A stretch of 64,000 nt of DNA, taken from Olivibacter sp. XZL3. Its GTDB lineage: Bacteria > Bacteroidota > Bacteroidia > Sphingobacteriales > Sphingobacteriaceae. Location: assembly GCF_004368405.1 (NCBI RefSeq), contig NZ_SBJH01000046.1:54653-118652 (forward strand), given 5' to 3'. Positions 17,312-28,800 of the stretch are shown here, one piece after another. The notes below the pieces were generated by a model. That model ran no database searches. It had not been told where the DNA came from and saw only the letters and a program-made list of their open reading frames with translations. The position numbers and the translations under genes are program-made. How positions within the stretch are numbered: position 1 is the first letter of the stretch; the number at the start of each line of letters is the position of its first letter.

Positions 17312-19756
17312 ATGTTAAAAAACTACATCAAAATTGCCTGGCGAAGTCTTGTGAAGCACAAGGTCTATTCCGCCATAAAAGTCGGAGGCTTTGCCTTTAG
17401 TATCGCTGCCTGTGTCCTTATCAGCCTATATATCTTGCATGAATTGAGTTATGACAAAACCTACCCTAATGCGGATCGCATTTATCGGATCGTAGGTGAG
17501 TTCAACGATCAAGGGAAAGTGATGCGCGGAACAGCATTTCAAGCGCCCTTAAGTAAAGCAATAGCGGCTGATTTCCCCGAAGTAGAGCACATCGGGCGAT
17601 TATTGCCTAATGCGCTCTTTTATGGAGCAGGAAGTAACCAAATCACAACCGAAGATAATCCAGAGAGCGTTTACGAGCAAGGCTTTACCTATATGGATCA
17701 GGAGTTGTTAGACATGCTACAGCTTCCCATGGTTTATGGAGAACGGGCGACCGCACTTACCGACCCGAACACTTTGGTCTTGACGAAAAGTAAAGCGAAA
17801 AAGTACTTTGGACAAGGCAATCCCGTTGGAAAAACCATCTATTTAAACGGCGACAAAACCAGTCCCTATACCATCAAAGGAGTCGTAGACGACCTTCCTT
17901 CTACCTCCCATTTGAACGCTTTTCAATTCTTTCTTACCCTTAAAGGCGTGGAATTTTATCCCGGAGAGCAAGAAAACTGGGGCGCCACTAACTATCCCAT
18001 GTACCTTAAACTCAAAAAGGGAACATCGGTAGAACAGTTCGAGAAAAAACTGACTAAAACCGCTCAAGACCATTATTGGGTTCCTAATCTGAAACAAACG
18101 GAAAACAAGAGAGCGATTGAAATCTGGAGTGCTATTACGCTGCACTTACAGCCCATAAGAAAAATACACCTTTATTCTTCAGACATTGAAGACTATAAGC
18201 AAATTCAGCAGGGAGACATCAAACTTATCTGGCTATTTGGCGGTATTGCAGCTTTCATCTTATTGATTGCCTGCATTAATTTCGTCAACCTTTCTACAGC
18301 AAAATCGGCTAATCGGGCAAAAGAAATTGGCCTCCGTAAAGTCGTGGGCTCTTATCGAAGTAGTTTGATCGCCCAATTACTTGCGGAATCGGTTTTATAC
18401 AGCTTATTATCCTTTATGGTCGGTTTGCTGTTTGCTCGACTGTTACTCCCCCTGTTTAACAGTCTGTCTGGCAAAGCGCTCCTTTTTCCCTGGACCGACT
18501 GGCTATTTTTTCCGATCGTCCTTGGTGCCGCATTGATCATCGGATTGATTGCCGGAGTTTACCCTTCCTTTTATCTTTCTGGCTTTCGGCCTATTGCCGT
18601 ATTAAAAGGCCAAATGAGTGAAGGGTCTAGGGCTCCCATCCTGCGGAATAGCCTCGTTGTCTTTCAATTTGTTGCCTCCATACTGCTCATTATCGGAACT
18701 TTAGTCATTAATCGCCAAATGAACTTTATCCTTCACAAAAAGGTCGGCTTTGATAAAAACCATGTGATGATATTACAGGGAACAAACACGCTGGGCGACC
18801 AGATCAAAACACTGCGGACTGAAATCGAAAAACTCCCCCAGGTAAAAGCGGCTTCTGTGAGCGATTATTTGCCCATCCGAATGGAGGGAATCAAACGAAA
18901 CGGCAATGGCTTTTGGAAAGAAGGGAGAACGAAAGAAGATCCCGCTGTTAGCACTCAATTTTGGGAAATCGACGAAAATTATATCTCGACTTTGGGCATG
19001 AAACTAGTGGCCGGCCGAAATTTTTCAAAAGACCTGGCTACAGATTCCCAAGCGGTTATTATTAATCAAAAATTGGCAAGGGAGCTCGGATTGATAGATC
19101 CCGTCGGAGCCCGGATAACAAATGGAATGGCATTCACTGTCATCGGCGTTGTAGAAGACTTTAATTTTGAATCGCTCAAGGGCGATGTGGAGGGCGTCTG
19201 CATGAGCTTAAGCAACAGTCCGAGTATGCTTTCTATTAAGGTAAACGGCCAAGATATGCAAGCGGCCGTTCGGGAAATTTCCAGCCTTTGGAAGAAATTC
19301 GCACCTGCGCAGGCCATTCGTTATACTTTTCTGGACGAAGGGTACGCCGCAATGTATGCAGATGTCCAACGTACCGGCTATATCTTCACGGGTTTCGCCG
19401 TGTTAGCTATTTTTATTGCCTGTTTGGGCTTATTCGGATTAGCCGCTTTTATGACCGAGCAGCGCACAAAAGAAATCGGCATCCGGAAAGTTTTGGGTGC
19501 CAGCGTAGAAGGGATTATTGGATTACTTTCCAAAGATTTTATCAGGTTGGTGTTTGTCGCCATTGTCATCGCCTCACCATTAGCGTGGTGGGCGATGAAC
19601 CAATGGTTGAGTGATTTTGAATACCGAGTAGAGGTAGAATGGTGGGTATTTGTATTAGCCGGAGCCTTAGCAACAACCATAGCGCTTTTAACCGTTAGTT
19701 CACAAGCCATCAAGGCAGCAGTAGCGAATCCGGTGAAAAGTTTGAGGAATGAATAA
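17312..19756 (+). CDS. MacB/FtsX-type ABC permease 1
   Basis: This 814-residue protein is a full-length permease built as a duplicated half. Helix 1 spans about 21-42, the first MacB-type periplasmic core domain about 43-300, and helices 2-4 lie at about 307-330, 359-380 and 393-420. Helix 5 is at about 446-468, a second periplasmic domain runs about 470-680, and helices 6-8 lie at about 686-715, 742-763 and 776-797. Each half carries the family's cytoplasmic motif: KEIGLRKVVGSYRSSL near 333 and [16 protein letters not shown] near 722. MacB-type proteins couple to an ATPase and move substrates by mechanotransmission across the periplasm rather than through a membrane channel. No ATPase gene is nearby. 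It is the only gene of its unit and ends NPVKSLRNE. Confidence 0.93.
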   Translation: MLKNYIKIAWRSLVKHKVYSAIKVGGFAFSIAACVLISLYILHELSYDKTYPNADRIYRIVGEFNDQGKVMRGTAFQAPLSKAIAADFPEVEHIGRLLPNALFYGAGSNQITTEDNPESVYEQGFTYMDQELLDMLQLPMVYGERATALTDPNTLVLTKSKAKKYFGQGNPVGKTIYLNGDKTSPYTIKGVVDDLPSTSHLNAFQFFLTLKGVEFYPGEQENWGATNYPMYLKLKKGTSVEQFEKKLTKTAQDHYWVPNLKQTENKRAIEIWSAITLHLQPIRKIHLYSSDIEDYKQIQQGDIKLIWLFGGIAAFILLIACINFVNLSTAKSANRAKEIGLRKVVGSYRSSLIAQLLAESVLYSLLSFMVGLLFARLLLPLFNSLSGKALLFPWTDWLFFPIVLGAALIIGLIAGVYPSFYLSGFRPIAVLKGQMSEGSRAPILRNSLVVFQFVASILLIIGTLVINRQMNFILHKKVGFDKNHVMILQGTNTLGDQIKTLRTEIEKLPQVKAASVSDYLPIRMEGIKRNGNGFWKEGRTKEDPAVSTQFWEIDENYISTLGMKLVAGRNFSKDLATDSQAVIINQKLARELGLIDPVGARITNGMAFTVIGVVEDFNFESLKGDVEGVCMSLSNSPSMLSIKVNGQDMQAAVREISSLWKKFAPAQAIRYTFLDEGYAAMYADVQRTGYIFTGFAVLAIFIACLGLFGLAAFMTEQRTKEIGIRKVLGASVEGIIGLLSKDFIRLVFVAIVIASPLAWWAMNQWLSDFEYRVEVEWWVFVLAGALATTIALLTVSSQAIKAAVANPVKSLRNE

Positions 19757-19935
19757 AGGTTATGAGTTACCAGTTGTGAACGAAAGCCATGGAACAAAAA
19801 AGCCTAAAGCGATGTAAAGTTATACGTAGTAAGTTGCACGTTTTAAAGTTGCGAAAGCAGAAATCGTTTGAGCGACGAAGCCGGTTCGCACAAAATAAAT
19901 CGGTTCAAAATCGATTGAATAGTCTTTACTTAACG
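19757..19935. other. non-coding stretch after permease 1
   Basis: The region begins with the TTATGAGTTACCAGTTGTGA-type low-complexity words seen after several permease genes. The one short open frame here (19789-19974, 61 codons) is rich in Lys, Arg and Ser and lacks family features; I do not call it. Confidence 0.5.
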
Positions 19936-20100
19936 TTAAGCATGTACAAATCCAAAAAGTATTGCCACGATTAAGAAACCTGGATTGCCCAATATTAAAA
20001 TTCTCTGTTGTAATGAACTCGTCATTAACCCAAGCAGGACACCTCTGAAAACCATTTCTTCATCTATTCCTCAAACTGAAATTTGGAAAGCCAATGTTTC
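19936..20100 (-). pseudogene. fragment of a CPBP intramembrane protease gene
   Basis: On the - strand, reading down from 20070, the frame gives GIDEEMVFRGVLLGLM and, near the end, AILFGFVHA before a TAA at 19936-19938. The EEMVFRG motif and the FGFVHA motif are the two catalytic signatures of CPBP (CAAX-like) intramembrane glutamic proteases. A TGA at 20071-20073 interrupts the frame just before GIDEE, and the N-terminal helices and normal C-terminus are missing. I read this as a decayed gene piece stranded between permease units. Confidence 0.6.
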
Positions 20101-20405
20101 ATAATCAAATGTTGAGTTAAGGCAAACAACCGACAACTATACAGGCAAACGCCTCTCCCTAACTTACCACCAACAAGCTAAATATCTATTAGTTAAAATT
20201 GAGCTAATTGGGAACTTCATAGCATATTATTCGCTTTTATCCGAATGAGGTCCGAACAAGGTCCTTATAAGTTCCCTACTAGCTCCTAGTTATTTAGCCA
20301 GTTAGGGATACGTAGGTGCCTGCTTAGTGTCTTGTTAAGGCGGATAGAAACACCGGAATTATATGAATGTGGAGGAGGGCATTTGAGTTAATTTCCTAAA
20401 CACAC
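20101..20405. other. non-coding stretch before operator 2
   Basis: I see no gene, tRNA-like fold or terminator here. The stretch contains a few short AT-rich repeats only. Confidence 0.4.
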
Positions 20406-20442
20406 TGTCCGATTCCGAACATAAAGTGTTCAGAATCGGACA
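20406..20442 (+). promoter_or_regulatory. paired dyad operator 2
   Basis: TGTCCGATTCCGAACA (20406-20421, identical to the first half of operator 1) and TGTTCAGAATCGGACA (20427-20442) are separated by 5 bp. The two units are near-perfect reverse complements, so the pair also forms a long inverted repeat. Confidence 0.8.
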
Positions 20443-20495
20443 AAATACAAAAAAACTATAAACATAAACACCTAAAAAACAGTACGATAACTAGT

Positions 20496-20511
20496 AGGAT
20501 TGTTTTTTGGG
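20496..20511 (+). promoter_or_regulatory. sigma-54-like element 2
   Basis: AGGATTGTTTTTTGGG gives GG-N10-GG with TTG at the -12 position, starting 54 bases after the operator pair. The first base is A instead of T. An overlapping alternative, TGGGCAGGCAATGGAA at 20508, would be 66 bases away and is less consistent with the other units. Confidence 0.5.
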
Positions 20512-20615
20512 CAGGCAATGGAAGCGTGGGAGTTCAACCACTAAATCGAGATCATCAAGTTAAAACCATAAGCCAATCGGCGAATAGCTGAAACGCCTCT
20601 AGAAAAACAAATGAT

Positions 20616-23036
20616 ATGTTGCAAAACAGCTTGCTTACTGCGCTTCGATACTTCTGGAAGAATAAGATCACTACCCTTATCAATATTTTGGGGCTAGCCA
20701 TTGGTATCAGCGCTTCATTGGTTATTTACATCATTATCCGCAATGAATACAGTTATGAAAAGGATGTTCCAAATAAAGAACATGTTTATAGGGTAGTAAC
20801 CGATGGGGAATGGAAAAACTCCGGTATACGCGTTCCTCTGGCAAGGGCGATTAAAGAACAGGTTAGTGGAATCGAGGCGGTTTCCCAAATATATTTTGAT
20901 GGCTTTGGGAATACGGTACGGGTGCCAATAAACAACGAAAAACAACCTAAACTTTTTAAGAAAGAAAAGAATATCGCTTTTATAGACACGGGGTTCTTCC
21001 ATATCTTCCCTCACAGATGGGTAGTCGGAAATCCCGCCCAAGCGCTATCTTCTCCACATCAGGTCGTGCTGACAGAAAGTAAGATGCGCACTTTTTTCCC
21101 TGGGATTAATGCTCAGGAAGTTATTGGCAAAGTAATTATCTTTAAAGACTCTTTAGCTGCTTCGGTAAGCGGAATTGTCAAAGACCGGGAAATTAACAGC
21201 GATTTTCGTCCGGACATATTCATCTCATTAACGACCATCCCTCATGAACCCTCGTTAAAAGCACTTACCGCCTGGGACGAATGGAACAATACCAACAGTA
21301 GTTCTCAATGTGTGGTCATCTTGAATCCGAACACGTCTGTGAAAAAAGTAAACCAGCAAATCGAAACGATCTTCAAAAAAAACAATAAGGAGGAAGACGA
21401 GGATGGTGACTTCCACCGCCTTCAACCGATCCAGGACATCCATTTTAATCCCGCTTTTTCGGGACAGAATCCAACGATTGAAAAGTCGACCCTCCGCAAC
21501 CTGTCAATTTTAGCAGTATTTTTAGTCCTGTTAGGTGCTATTAATTTTATTAACTTATCCACAGCCCAATCTGTCGAAAGAGCAAAAGAGATCGGTATCC
21601 GCAAAACTTTGGGTGGTGCAAGAACACAATTAGTTTCTCAGTTTCTCCTTGAAACCTTTTTAATTACGGCAGCAGCCGGTTTATTATCTGTTTTAATCTC
21701 TCCGCTGATTTTTCAAGCCTTTTCATCTTTTGTCCCTCGGTCATGGAGTTTCGCTGACCTGCTAGATGGACAGATCTTATCTTTCTTATTGGCCATTATC
21801 ATAGTCGTTGCTTTTCTAGCAGGACTTTACCCATCATGGGTACTCACCTCCTTTAATCCAGTAACTGCCCTGAAAAACCAAGTGGCCTCCAATAGCAGTC
21901 AAACCCGTTCCGCATGGGTCAGGAAATCCTTAACTGTTTTTCAATTTGTGATTGCACAGGTATTCCTGATCTGTGTGTTGGTGGTCAGCAAACAGATCAA
22001 CTTTTCAAAAAATAAAGACATGGGTTTCCGAAAAGACGCTGTCATCAATTTCTATATTCCCGACTTTTTGGATCAGAAAAGTAGAAAGAAATTTGTCTTG
22101 TTCAATGAACTGAAAAATATTCCTGAAATTGAAGCTGTAAGTTTAGGAAACCAGAGTCCGGCCTTCAGTGGATCCATGTCTATGGGGACCTCCTTTATGC
22201 GTGGAGATGAAAAAGTAGAAACCAACATAGATACCCGTACCGGCGACGATCATTTTCTGGAGGTTTATCGCATTCCATTGGTGGCAGGAAGAAACGTCGT
22301 TGCCACAGATTCAATCAAGGAGCTTTTAGTGAACGAATCCATGGTGAAATTTATGGGTTTAAAATCACCACAAGAAGCTTTAGGCAAAATATTAAACGAT
22401 GAATGGACGATTGTAGGAATTATGAAAGATTTCAACATCGCCTCTGTCCGCTCCCCCATTAAACCGTTGACCTACCGCAATCAGCAAGATGGATTTGTGA
22501 TGCATATTGCACTCCGTTCTGCTGACCCTTCTTCCTGGAAGGCAGCTTTATCCAAAATGGAAAAAGCCTGGCACCGTATTTATCCAGATAACGACTTTGA
22601 CTATACTTTCCTGGATAAGACTATAGAAAATTTCTATAGAAACGACCTCCGCTTATCTCGTCTCTTAAACTGGGCCAGTGGACTGGCTATATTTATCGCT
22701 GGAATGGGGCTTTTTGGATTAGGCGTCTTTACCGCCAATCAACGGACAAAAGAAATCGGTATCCGGAAAGTACTGGGAGCTGAGATCGTACAGATTATGG
22801 TGTTATTGATAAAAAACCTAGCTGCTCTGGTTTTACTGGCATGCTTCATTGCCTTTCCTATTGCAGCTTATTTTATGCATAACTGGTTAAATGATTTTGC
22901 CTTTAAAACGGAATTAAGCTGGTGGATATTCGCACTATCCGGTACAGGAATGCTCCTCGTCGCCATCGCCGTTCTAGGAATAAAAGCCTATAGAGCCGCA
23001 ATAGTCAATCCGGTAGAGAGTTTAAGAAGTGAATGA
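20616..23036 (+). CDS. MacB/FtsX-type ABC permease 2
   Basis: This is an 806-residue paralogue with an atypical N-terminus, MLQNSLLTALRYFWKNK, in place of the usual NYxKIAWRxL. The first half keeps KEIGIRKTLGGARTQL near residue 322 and the second half [16 protein letters not shown] near 711. The first periplasmic domain has a Lys/Glu/Asp-rich insert (KKNNKEEDEDGDF). The C-terminus is NPVESLRSE. It is the first gene of a two-gene unit, 126 bases upstream of permease 3, under operator 2. Divergence between the two genes is high outside the helices and motifs, so they are not recent duplicates. Confidence 0.93.
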   Translation: MLQNSLLTALRYFWKNKITTLINILGLAIGISASLVIYIIIRNEYSYEKDVPNKEHVYRVVTDGEWKNSGIRVPLARAIKEQVSGIEAVSQIYFDGFGNTVRVPINNEKQPKLFKKEKNIAFIDTGFFHIFPHRWVVGNPAQALSSPHQVVLTESKMRTFFPGINAQEVIGKVIIFKDSLAASVSGIVKDREINSDFRPDIFISLTTIPHEPSLKALTAWDEWNNTNSSSQCVVILNPNTSVKKVNQQIETIFKKNNKEEDEDGDFHRLQPIQDIHFNPAFSGQNPTIEKSTLRNLSILAVFLVLLGAINFINLSTAQSVERAKEIGIRKTLGGARTQLVSQFLLETFLITAAAGLLSVLISPLIFQAFSSFVPRSWSFADLLDGQILSFLLAIIIVVAFLAGLYPSWVLTSFNPVTALKNQVASNSSQTRSAWVRKSLTVFQFVIAQVFLICVLVVSKQINFSKNKDMGFRKDAVINFYIPDFLDQKSRKKFVLFNELKNIPEIEAVSLGNQSPAFSGSMSMGTSFMRGDEKVETNIDTRTGDDHFLEVYRIPLVAGRNVVATDSIKELLVNESMVKFMGLKSPQEALGKILNDEWTIVGIMKDFNIASVRSPIKPLTYRNQQDGFVMHIALRSADPSSWKAALSKMEKAWHRIYPDNDFDYTFLDKTIENFYRNDLRLSRLLNWASGLAIFIAGMGLFGLGVFTANQRTKEIGIRKVLGAEIVQIMVLLIKNLAALVLLACFIAFPIAAYFMHNWLNDFAFKTELSWWIFALSGTGMLLVAIAVLGIKAYRAAIVNPVESLRSE

Positions 23037-23162
23037 TTTTAGTTGCGAGTTGTTAGTTGTCCGTTGTGAGACCGATGCTAACAGCCCTCATCTCAATAGT
23101 AAACAATCGTTAGTTAACGGATTTAAAAACCCGCAACTCACAACCCATAACGCATAACTCTT
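23037..23162. repeat. intergenic imperfect inverted repeat
   Basis: The spacer between permeases 2 and 3 starts with TTAGTTGCGAGTTGTTAGTT and ends with words that are its approximate reverse complement (CCCGCAACTCACAACCCATA). The arms could fold into a long imperfect hairpin in the operon message. The same word families occur after most permease genes. Confidence 0.45.
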
Positions 23163-25547
23163 ATGATTAGGAACTACATTAAAATCGCTTGGCGGAATAT
23201 CAAAAGGAATAAGGCTTTCGCCTTGATCAATGTGTTTGGTCTTTCCCTGGGCATTGCCTGTGCCTTACTTATTTTTGCACTGGTGACTTATCACCTCAGC
23301 TTTGATAATTTTCATCGTAATCCTGATCGTATCTATCGTTTGGTCACGGAATGGCATGATGAGACCATTGACCGTTCGTCCGGTGTACCTAGTCCACTAG
23401 GAAACGCCTTCCGGGAAGATCTAAAACTAGATGAGTTCACGGCCAGAATCATCAATTACCGCAACGCCGTTGTTTCTTTTCCTGAATCAGGAGATAAGAA
23501 AAAATTTATGGAAGAAACAGGGATAGCTTATGCAGAACCTTCATTTTTCTCCATTTTTAACTACCCATTGCTTAAAGGAAACGCCAATACAGTTTTAAAG
23601 AATCCCAATGAAGCGCTGCTTACAGAGAAAATTGCCAAGAAATATTTCGGAAGCAAGGACCCTCTTGGGCAAACCATCCGCATAGACAATAAGATTAATT
23701 TCGTGGTAAAAGGTATTTTAAAAGATCTTCCGAACAATACCGACTTAAGACAAGAGATCTTTCTCTCCTACGACAACCTGAAAGACCAAAACCCATTCAT
23801 TGCAAAAGCTGACAGTTGGGGAGGCGTTTACAGCGGCTCCGAAGTTTACACGCTGTTAAAACCGGGAGTTACACAGGCTGCTGCCGAACAAGCCCTTCGC
23901 AGTACTTCCAAAAAGTACTACAGTGAAAAAGAAGCCAAGTCCTGGTATTTTAAATTACAACCATTATCAGATATCCACTTCAATCCAGATCTCGGAGGGC
24001 TTGACAAAAAGTACCTTTGGGCTTTGCTTATTATCGGCGCTTTTCTTCTGGCTACGGCTTGTATTAATTTTATTAATCTTGCGACAGCACAAGCTTTAAA
24101 TCGGTCCAAGGAAATCGGTATCCGGAAAGTACTGGGCAGCCAGCGGAAACAATTATTCTGGCAATTTATTACGGAAACGGCCATTATCACCTGCTTCGCC
24201 GGTGTTTTAGCTTATGGTATAGCCAAGATCTCCCTTCCTGGTATCAACCAACTCTTCCAATCTGAAATTGCCCTAAATCTCTTCTCTCAGCTCTCTTTAA
24301 CAGTCTTCTTTATAAGTGTCCTGCTGTCGGTTATTTTCTTGTCAGGCTCTTATCCAGGACTGGTTTTATCCGGCTTTCGGCCTATACAGGCCCTACGAAG
24401 CAAAATCACCCAAAAAGAGGTAGGTGGGTTCTCCCTTCGTCGCACCCTGGTAATCGGTCAGTTCGCTATTTCCCAAATGCTAATCATCGGCATGATCATC
24501 ATTTCCAATCAAATACGTTACGTCAGGAACAGCGATTTAGGATTTGACAAGGAAGCTATCGTGAATATTGATATACCACAATCTGAAAAAGGTAAACTCT
24601 TACGTGATCGGTTTGCTAACGTGAAAGGTGTAAAGAACATATCGCTTAACTATAAAGCGCCCGCATCCAACTCCAATAACACGACTTCCGTCCGCTACGA
24701 TAACCGCGCCGAAGACGAACGTTGGAGCATCAACGAAAAGTTCGCCGATGATCAGTATTTGCCAACCTTTAATTTGAAACTGGTTGCTGGCCGAAACTTC
24801 TTTCCTGCTGACACCACCCGCGAGCTTTTGGTCAACGAGACTTTTGTTAAAAAGTTGAATTTAAAGTCGCCCGACGAAGTATTGGGCAAAAACCTGAATG
24901 TAGGAGGCGGCGCGGTCAAAGGAACCATTGTTGGTGTAGTGAAAGATTTTTACAATTACAGCTTCAGGATTGAAAAAGATGCCATTTGCATTATGCCGGA
25001 CACTGGACAATACTTTAACTGCTCCATTAAATTGGACGGCCCCCAGATTCAATCGTCACTGGCCTCATTCGAAAAAATATGGAACGAAACTTTTCCTGAC
25101 TATGTATATTCCCATCAGTTTTTAGACGACTCCATTGCCCGTTTTTATGAAATGGATACCATCATGTTGCGGCTGGTACAAGGTTTTGGTTTAGTTGCTA
25201 TCTTAATCGGCTGTTTGGGGCTTTATGGATTGATTTCTTTCATGGCTTTTCATAAAACAAAAGAAATTGGGGTACGAAAAGTACTGGGAGCAAGCGTTTC
25301 CCATATTGTTTGGATTTTTGGCAAAGAGTTTACACGCCTATTATTGGTTGCTTTTGTCATAGCCGTACCGATCGCCTGGTGGAGCATGACTCATTATTTA
25401 CGGGATTTTTCCTACCATATCAACATTGGATGGGAGATTTTTGCGTTGGCCGTCGGGGTAACCTTTATGATAGCGACGATAACCGTGGGTTATCGATCCG
25501 TCAAAGCAGCAACAGCCAATCCGGTGAAGAGCTTGAGGAGTGAATGA
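23163..25547 (+). CDS. MacB/FtsX-type ABC permease 3
   Basis: This 794-residue paralogue has the canonical start [17 protein letters not shown]. The two cytoplasmic motifs are [16 protein letters not shown] near residue 316 and [16 protein letters not shown] near 698; the C-terminus is NPVKSLRSE. It is the second gene of the unit driven from operator 2 and has no operator of its own. A third gene probably once followed, because a 5' permease scar lies 117 bases beyond the stop. Confidence 0.93.
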   Translation: MIRNYIKIAWRNIKRNKAFALINVFGLSLGIACALLIFALVTYHLSFDNFHRNPDRIYRLVTEWHDETIDRSSGVPSPLGNAFREDLKLDEFTARIINYRNAVVSFPESGDKKKFMEETGIAYAEPSFFSIFNYPLLKGNANTVLKNPNEALLTEKIAKKYFGSKDPLGQTIRIDNKINFVVKGILKDLPNNTDLRQEIFLSYDNLKDQNPFIAKADSWGGVYSGSEVYTLLKPGVTQAAAEQALRSTSKKYYSEKEAKSWYFKLQPLSDIHFNPDLGGLDKKYLWALLIIGAFLLATACINFINLATAQALNRSKEIGIRKVLGSQRKQLFWQFITETAIITCFAGVLAYGIAKISLPGINQLFQSEIALNLFSQLSLTVFFISVLLSVIFLSGSYPGLVLSGFRPIQALRSKITQKEVGGFSLRRTLVIGQFAISQMLIIGMIIISNQIRYVRNSDLGFDKEAIVNIDIPQSEKGKLLRDRFANVKGVKNISLNYKAPASNSNNTTSVRYDNRAEDERWSINEKFADDQYLPTFNLKLVAGRNFFPADTTRELLVNETFVKKLNLKSPDEVLGKNLNVGGGAVKGTIVGVVKDFYNYSFRIEKDAICIMPDTGQYFNCSIKLDGPQIQSSLASFEKIWNETFPDYVYSHQFLDDSIARFYEMDTIMLRLVQGFGLVAILIGCLGLYGLISFMAFHKTKEIGVRKVLGASVSHIVWIFGKEFTRLLLVAFVIAVPIAWWSMTHYLRDFSYHINIGWEIFALAVGVTFMIATITVGYRSVKAATANPVKSLRSE

Positions 25548-25664
25548 AATTTAGTTGTTGGTTCTTGGTTGATAGTTGTTCGTGAACACATCAAACTAAA
25601 GACTAAGAAATTGATTGTACACTAGTCAGGGCTAACAACGAATAACGATCAACAAACAACGAAA
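25548..25664. repeat. intergenic repeat shared with 31894-31996
   Basis: This spacer (TTGTTGGTTCTTGG early, ATTGATTGTACACTAG in the middle, AACAAACAACGAAA just before an ATG) is clearly related to the spacer between permeases 4 and 5. Both lead into a permease start codon. The two copies mark a duplicated gene-junction segment. Confidence 0.6.
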
Positions 25665-25781
25665 ATGCTAAAGAACTACATTAAAATCGCTTGGCGGCAT
25701 CTGAGCGGGACAAACAATTGTTGCAGCCAATTAAGTGGCCAAAAAGCGTTAAATATGCAACGTATCCAACAAGAGTCGTAG
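25665..25781 (+). pseudogene. 5' scar of a permease gene
   Basis: The ATG at 25665 begins [13 protein letters not shown], the diagnostic permease N-terminus, then runs into unrelated sequence (SGTNNCC) and stops at a TAG at 25779-25781. Only about 39 bases are permease-derived; helix 1 and everything after are gone. The 3' boundary falls close to the end of the SNF2 helicase gene, so a rearrangement that brought in or exposed the helicase may have removed the permease body. Confidence 0.75.
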
Positions 25782-25835
25782 TACTATGCTATATATCAGC
25801 GGGAGATATTCGCTTATGGAAACAGGATTAAAACC

Positions 25836-28800
25836 TCACAAAGGCCTTAATAACTCCAGTAAAGCTTCTTTCGAAAATCCTTCCTCCATAAACGCATTTC
25901 CTTGACGGATCAGTTTATGAAACAATGCTTTTTTTGAAGACTGAAGCTTGATCATCTTCTCTTCCACGGTACCTGAACAGACCAGACGCACCGCAACGAC
26001 CTTCTTATCTTGCCCCAAACGATGGACACGATCGATCGCCTGGTTCTCTACTGCCGGATTCCACCAAGGATCGATGAGGTACACATAGTCAGCCTGTGTT
26101 AAATTTAAGCCCGTACCTCCGGCCTTTAAGCTGATCAAAAATACGCGTTTGTCCGGATCCGATTGAAAGCTATCTACCACATCCTTCCGATTACGTATAC
26201 CGCCGGTCAGGTAGCTGTATCCAATAAGCCGCTTATCCAGTTCTTTGCGGATTAGATCAAGCATGGATACGAACTGTGAAAAGACCAATATTTTATGATC
26301 CGGCACATTTTCCTCTATTTGAGCGACAAGCGTATCCAGCTTAATGGAGTCGTCCCCCGGCAAGCGACCTTCCCCGAGCAAAACGGGCGAGTCACAAATC
26401 TGCCGGAGCCTCGTTAATCCCCTCAATACATTCATAGAACTCTTTTTCAGTTCTTCCTGACTCGTTGCCGATATATACTCGCGGAACTCTTTTTCGTAGG
26501 CCAGGTAAATCTGCCTTTGTGTAGCGCCCATTTCGCAATACAATACCATCTCCGTTTTTTCAGGAAGCTCTTTGGCTACTTCCCGCTTGGTACGACGAAG
26601 GATAAAGGGTCGGACTTTCTGCTGCAACTGCCTCAACCTTGTCTGGTCATGAAACATGTCGATAGGCCTGAGGTAAACGTCCTTAAAATATTTGGCGTTA
26701 CCCAGGAAACCCGGGCACGCAAAAGAAAGCTGCGCGTAAATATCAAACACATTATTTTCCAATGGGGTTCCGGTAATAGCTATTCGGTTACGGCCCTTGA
26801 GCAAACGGGCAGCCTTATAACGCTGTGATTCCGGATTTTTAATCTGTTGCGATTCATCCAGAAAAATGCCATTAAAGGTATATTTCTTTAAAACCGGAAT
26901 ATCCGATACCAAAACACCATAAGTCGTTAAAACCACGTCGTAATCCTGGAAGGTAGATTCATCTTTGTTTCTTCCTGTCGTATAGTACAACAGCACTTTC
27001 AAGTCTGGAGCATAGCCAGCCAATTCTTTTTGCCAATGAAAAAGTAAAGTGGTAGGCACCACTAATAAATGGCATACAGCCCCTTTCTTCCTTCGTTGTG
27101 CAAGCATAAAAGCAATGATCTGCACGGTTTTGCCCAAACCCATGTCGTCGGCCAAACATCCTCCTAAACCAAATTCGTCCAAAACATTTAACCAAGCCAG
27201 GCCTTCCTTTTGGTATTCCCTTAATTCCACCTTTAAACCGGCCGGGACAGGAATCCTTTCCATTGTCCTGTATTTCTTGAGTTTTTCTTCGTATTCCCTG
27301 ATTTCTACTTTAACCGCATCATCCAGGACTTCTTCATCAAATAATTCCTGGATTAAAGAAAAGTTCGATTTTGAAATGCCTAGAGTATCCTCATCCAGAA
27401 TTGCTCCGATATTGAAATAGGTATTGAACTTACTTATCCATTCTTCCGGCAGAGTCCCTAAAGTTCCATCGTCCAATCGTATATATTTACGTTTGTCCCT
27501 TAAGGTAGCATACAGCCTCCTAAGCGAAGCCTTCTTTTGCCCATAAGTGACACTTAATTTCATGTTAAACCAGTCCATCCCACTTAAAATATGGATACTG
27601 ATTTTAGGTCGATACGGCTGCATCCTATTCCCTTCCAAATCATTGAACCCATACACCGTAATACCTTCTGTAAACCAAGAATCAAAGACATCCAGAAACC
27701 AGTTTTCATCCAAAAAATGCTTGCGGTGGAGATATAGGTATTCAAATTCACTGTCCTGCTGTTCTTCGAAAAAGGGATGTTGCCGAAGAAGGAGCGACAT
27801 GAAATCGTTTTCTACCCGCTCGTTCCTTTTAACCAAAAAGACATTCCCTTGTCCGTCTTCCAAGTGGATTTGCCGTTTTGTACGTATCGGGACTTCCGCC
27901 TCGCCGTAACGCATAACCGGAGTGATTGTTACAAAGTTGCCAAATTCAGCCAGATAAATGAGTTTTTCCTCTTCTATGCCAAAAGCATTTAACTGCGACA
28001 CAGCGGCTTGCTGTGCATAGACATATTGAACCTCCAGACCAGCTTCCAATTTGCTCAGTACCTGTTTCCGGAAAGCCGGGTATTTTTGTTCATGGATTAA
28101 TAAATTAGCAGGCTTATCTCTTAAAAGACGAAGTAGTCCCAGCACCGGCGGATGATCAATTAGGTAAAGCGTATCTTCGATCCGCAAAAAATAGCCATAA
28201 TATAACGTTAAACCGTTTAGGGGATAAACAACATCATCCACCAGTAGGCTTCCGCCCAATTCATAAAAAGGCGGTTTTCGGTTAATGGTTGCCTTAACCG
28301 TTTTCGGCAATAGTGCAAGCTGAATGGGTACTAAGGTAGCAGCATTAATTTTTTCTGAACGTTCTTCGTTATGGTAAAAGACAGGATAATGAAAAGGGTT
28401 TTGCACAATAGCCTTCAAGGCCTCCACATCCAGCTGTTGCTGTGGTTTCTCCGTTATCGTTGCTTGAAACCGCTGAATAGCCGAAAAAAAACGGCCATAT
28501 TGCTGTCCTTCCAAAGTCCAAAGCTGCTCTAGAGGAGAAAGCTCTTTCAACGGGTTTTTAATTTTTCCGGTTTTTGTCGCGCTTGCCTGATACAGGCCGA
28601 TCATTAAATGACGATAATATTTATGGCGCTTAAGCACTAAGATGATTTGTTGATCAGTTTGGGGATTAAGTGCCGGGTTTGTTACGGAAGGTTCCAGCCA
28701 TTCCGACCATTCCTGTAAATCTTGCTCTCTCAACGGAACTAAAGCACTCAGCTTGGGAATGATACGAAGTCCTTCCTGATAATCCAGCTTGAAGAAACGA

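Noticed and set aside
19789-19974. Open frame of 61 codons after permease 1
   Set aside because: It is basic and low-complexity, has no family-like pattern, overlaps the CPBP relic on the other strand and lacks any start signal.
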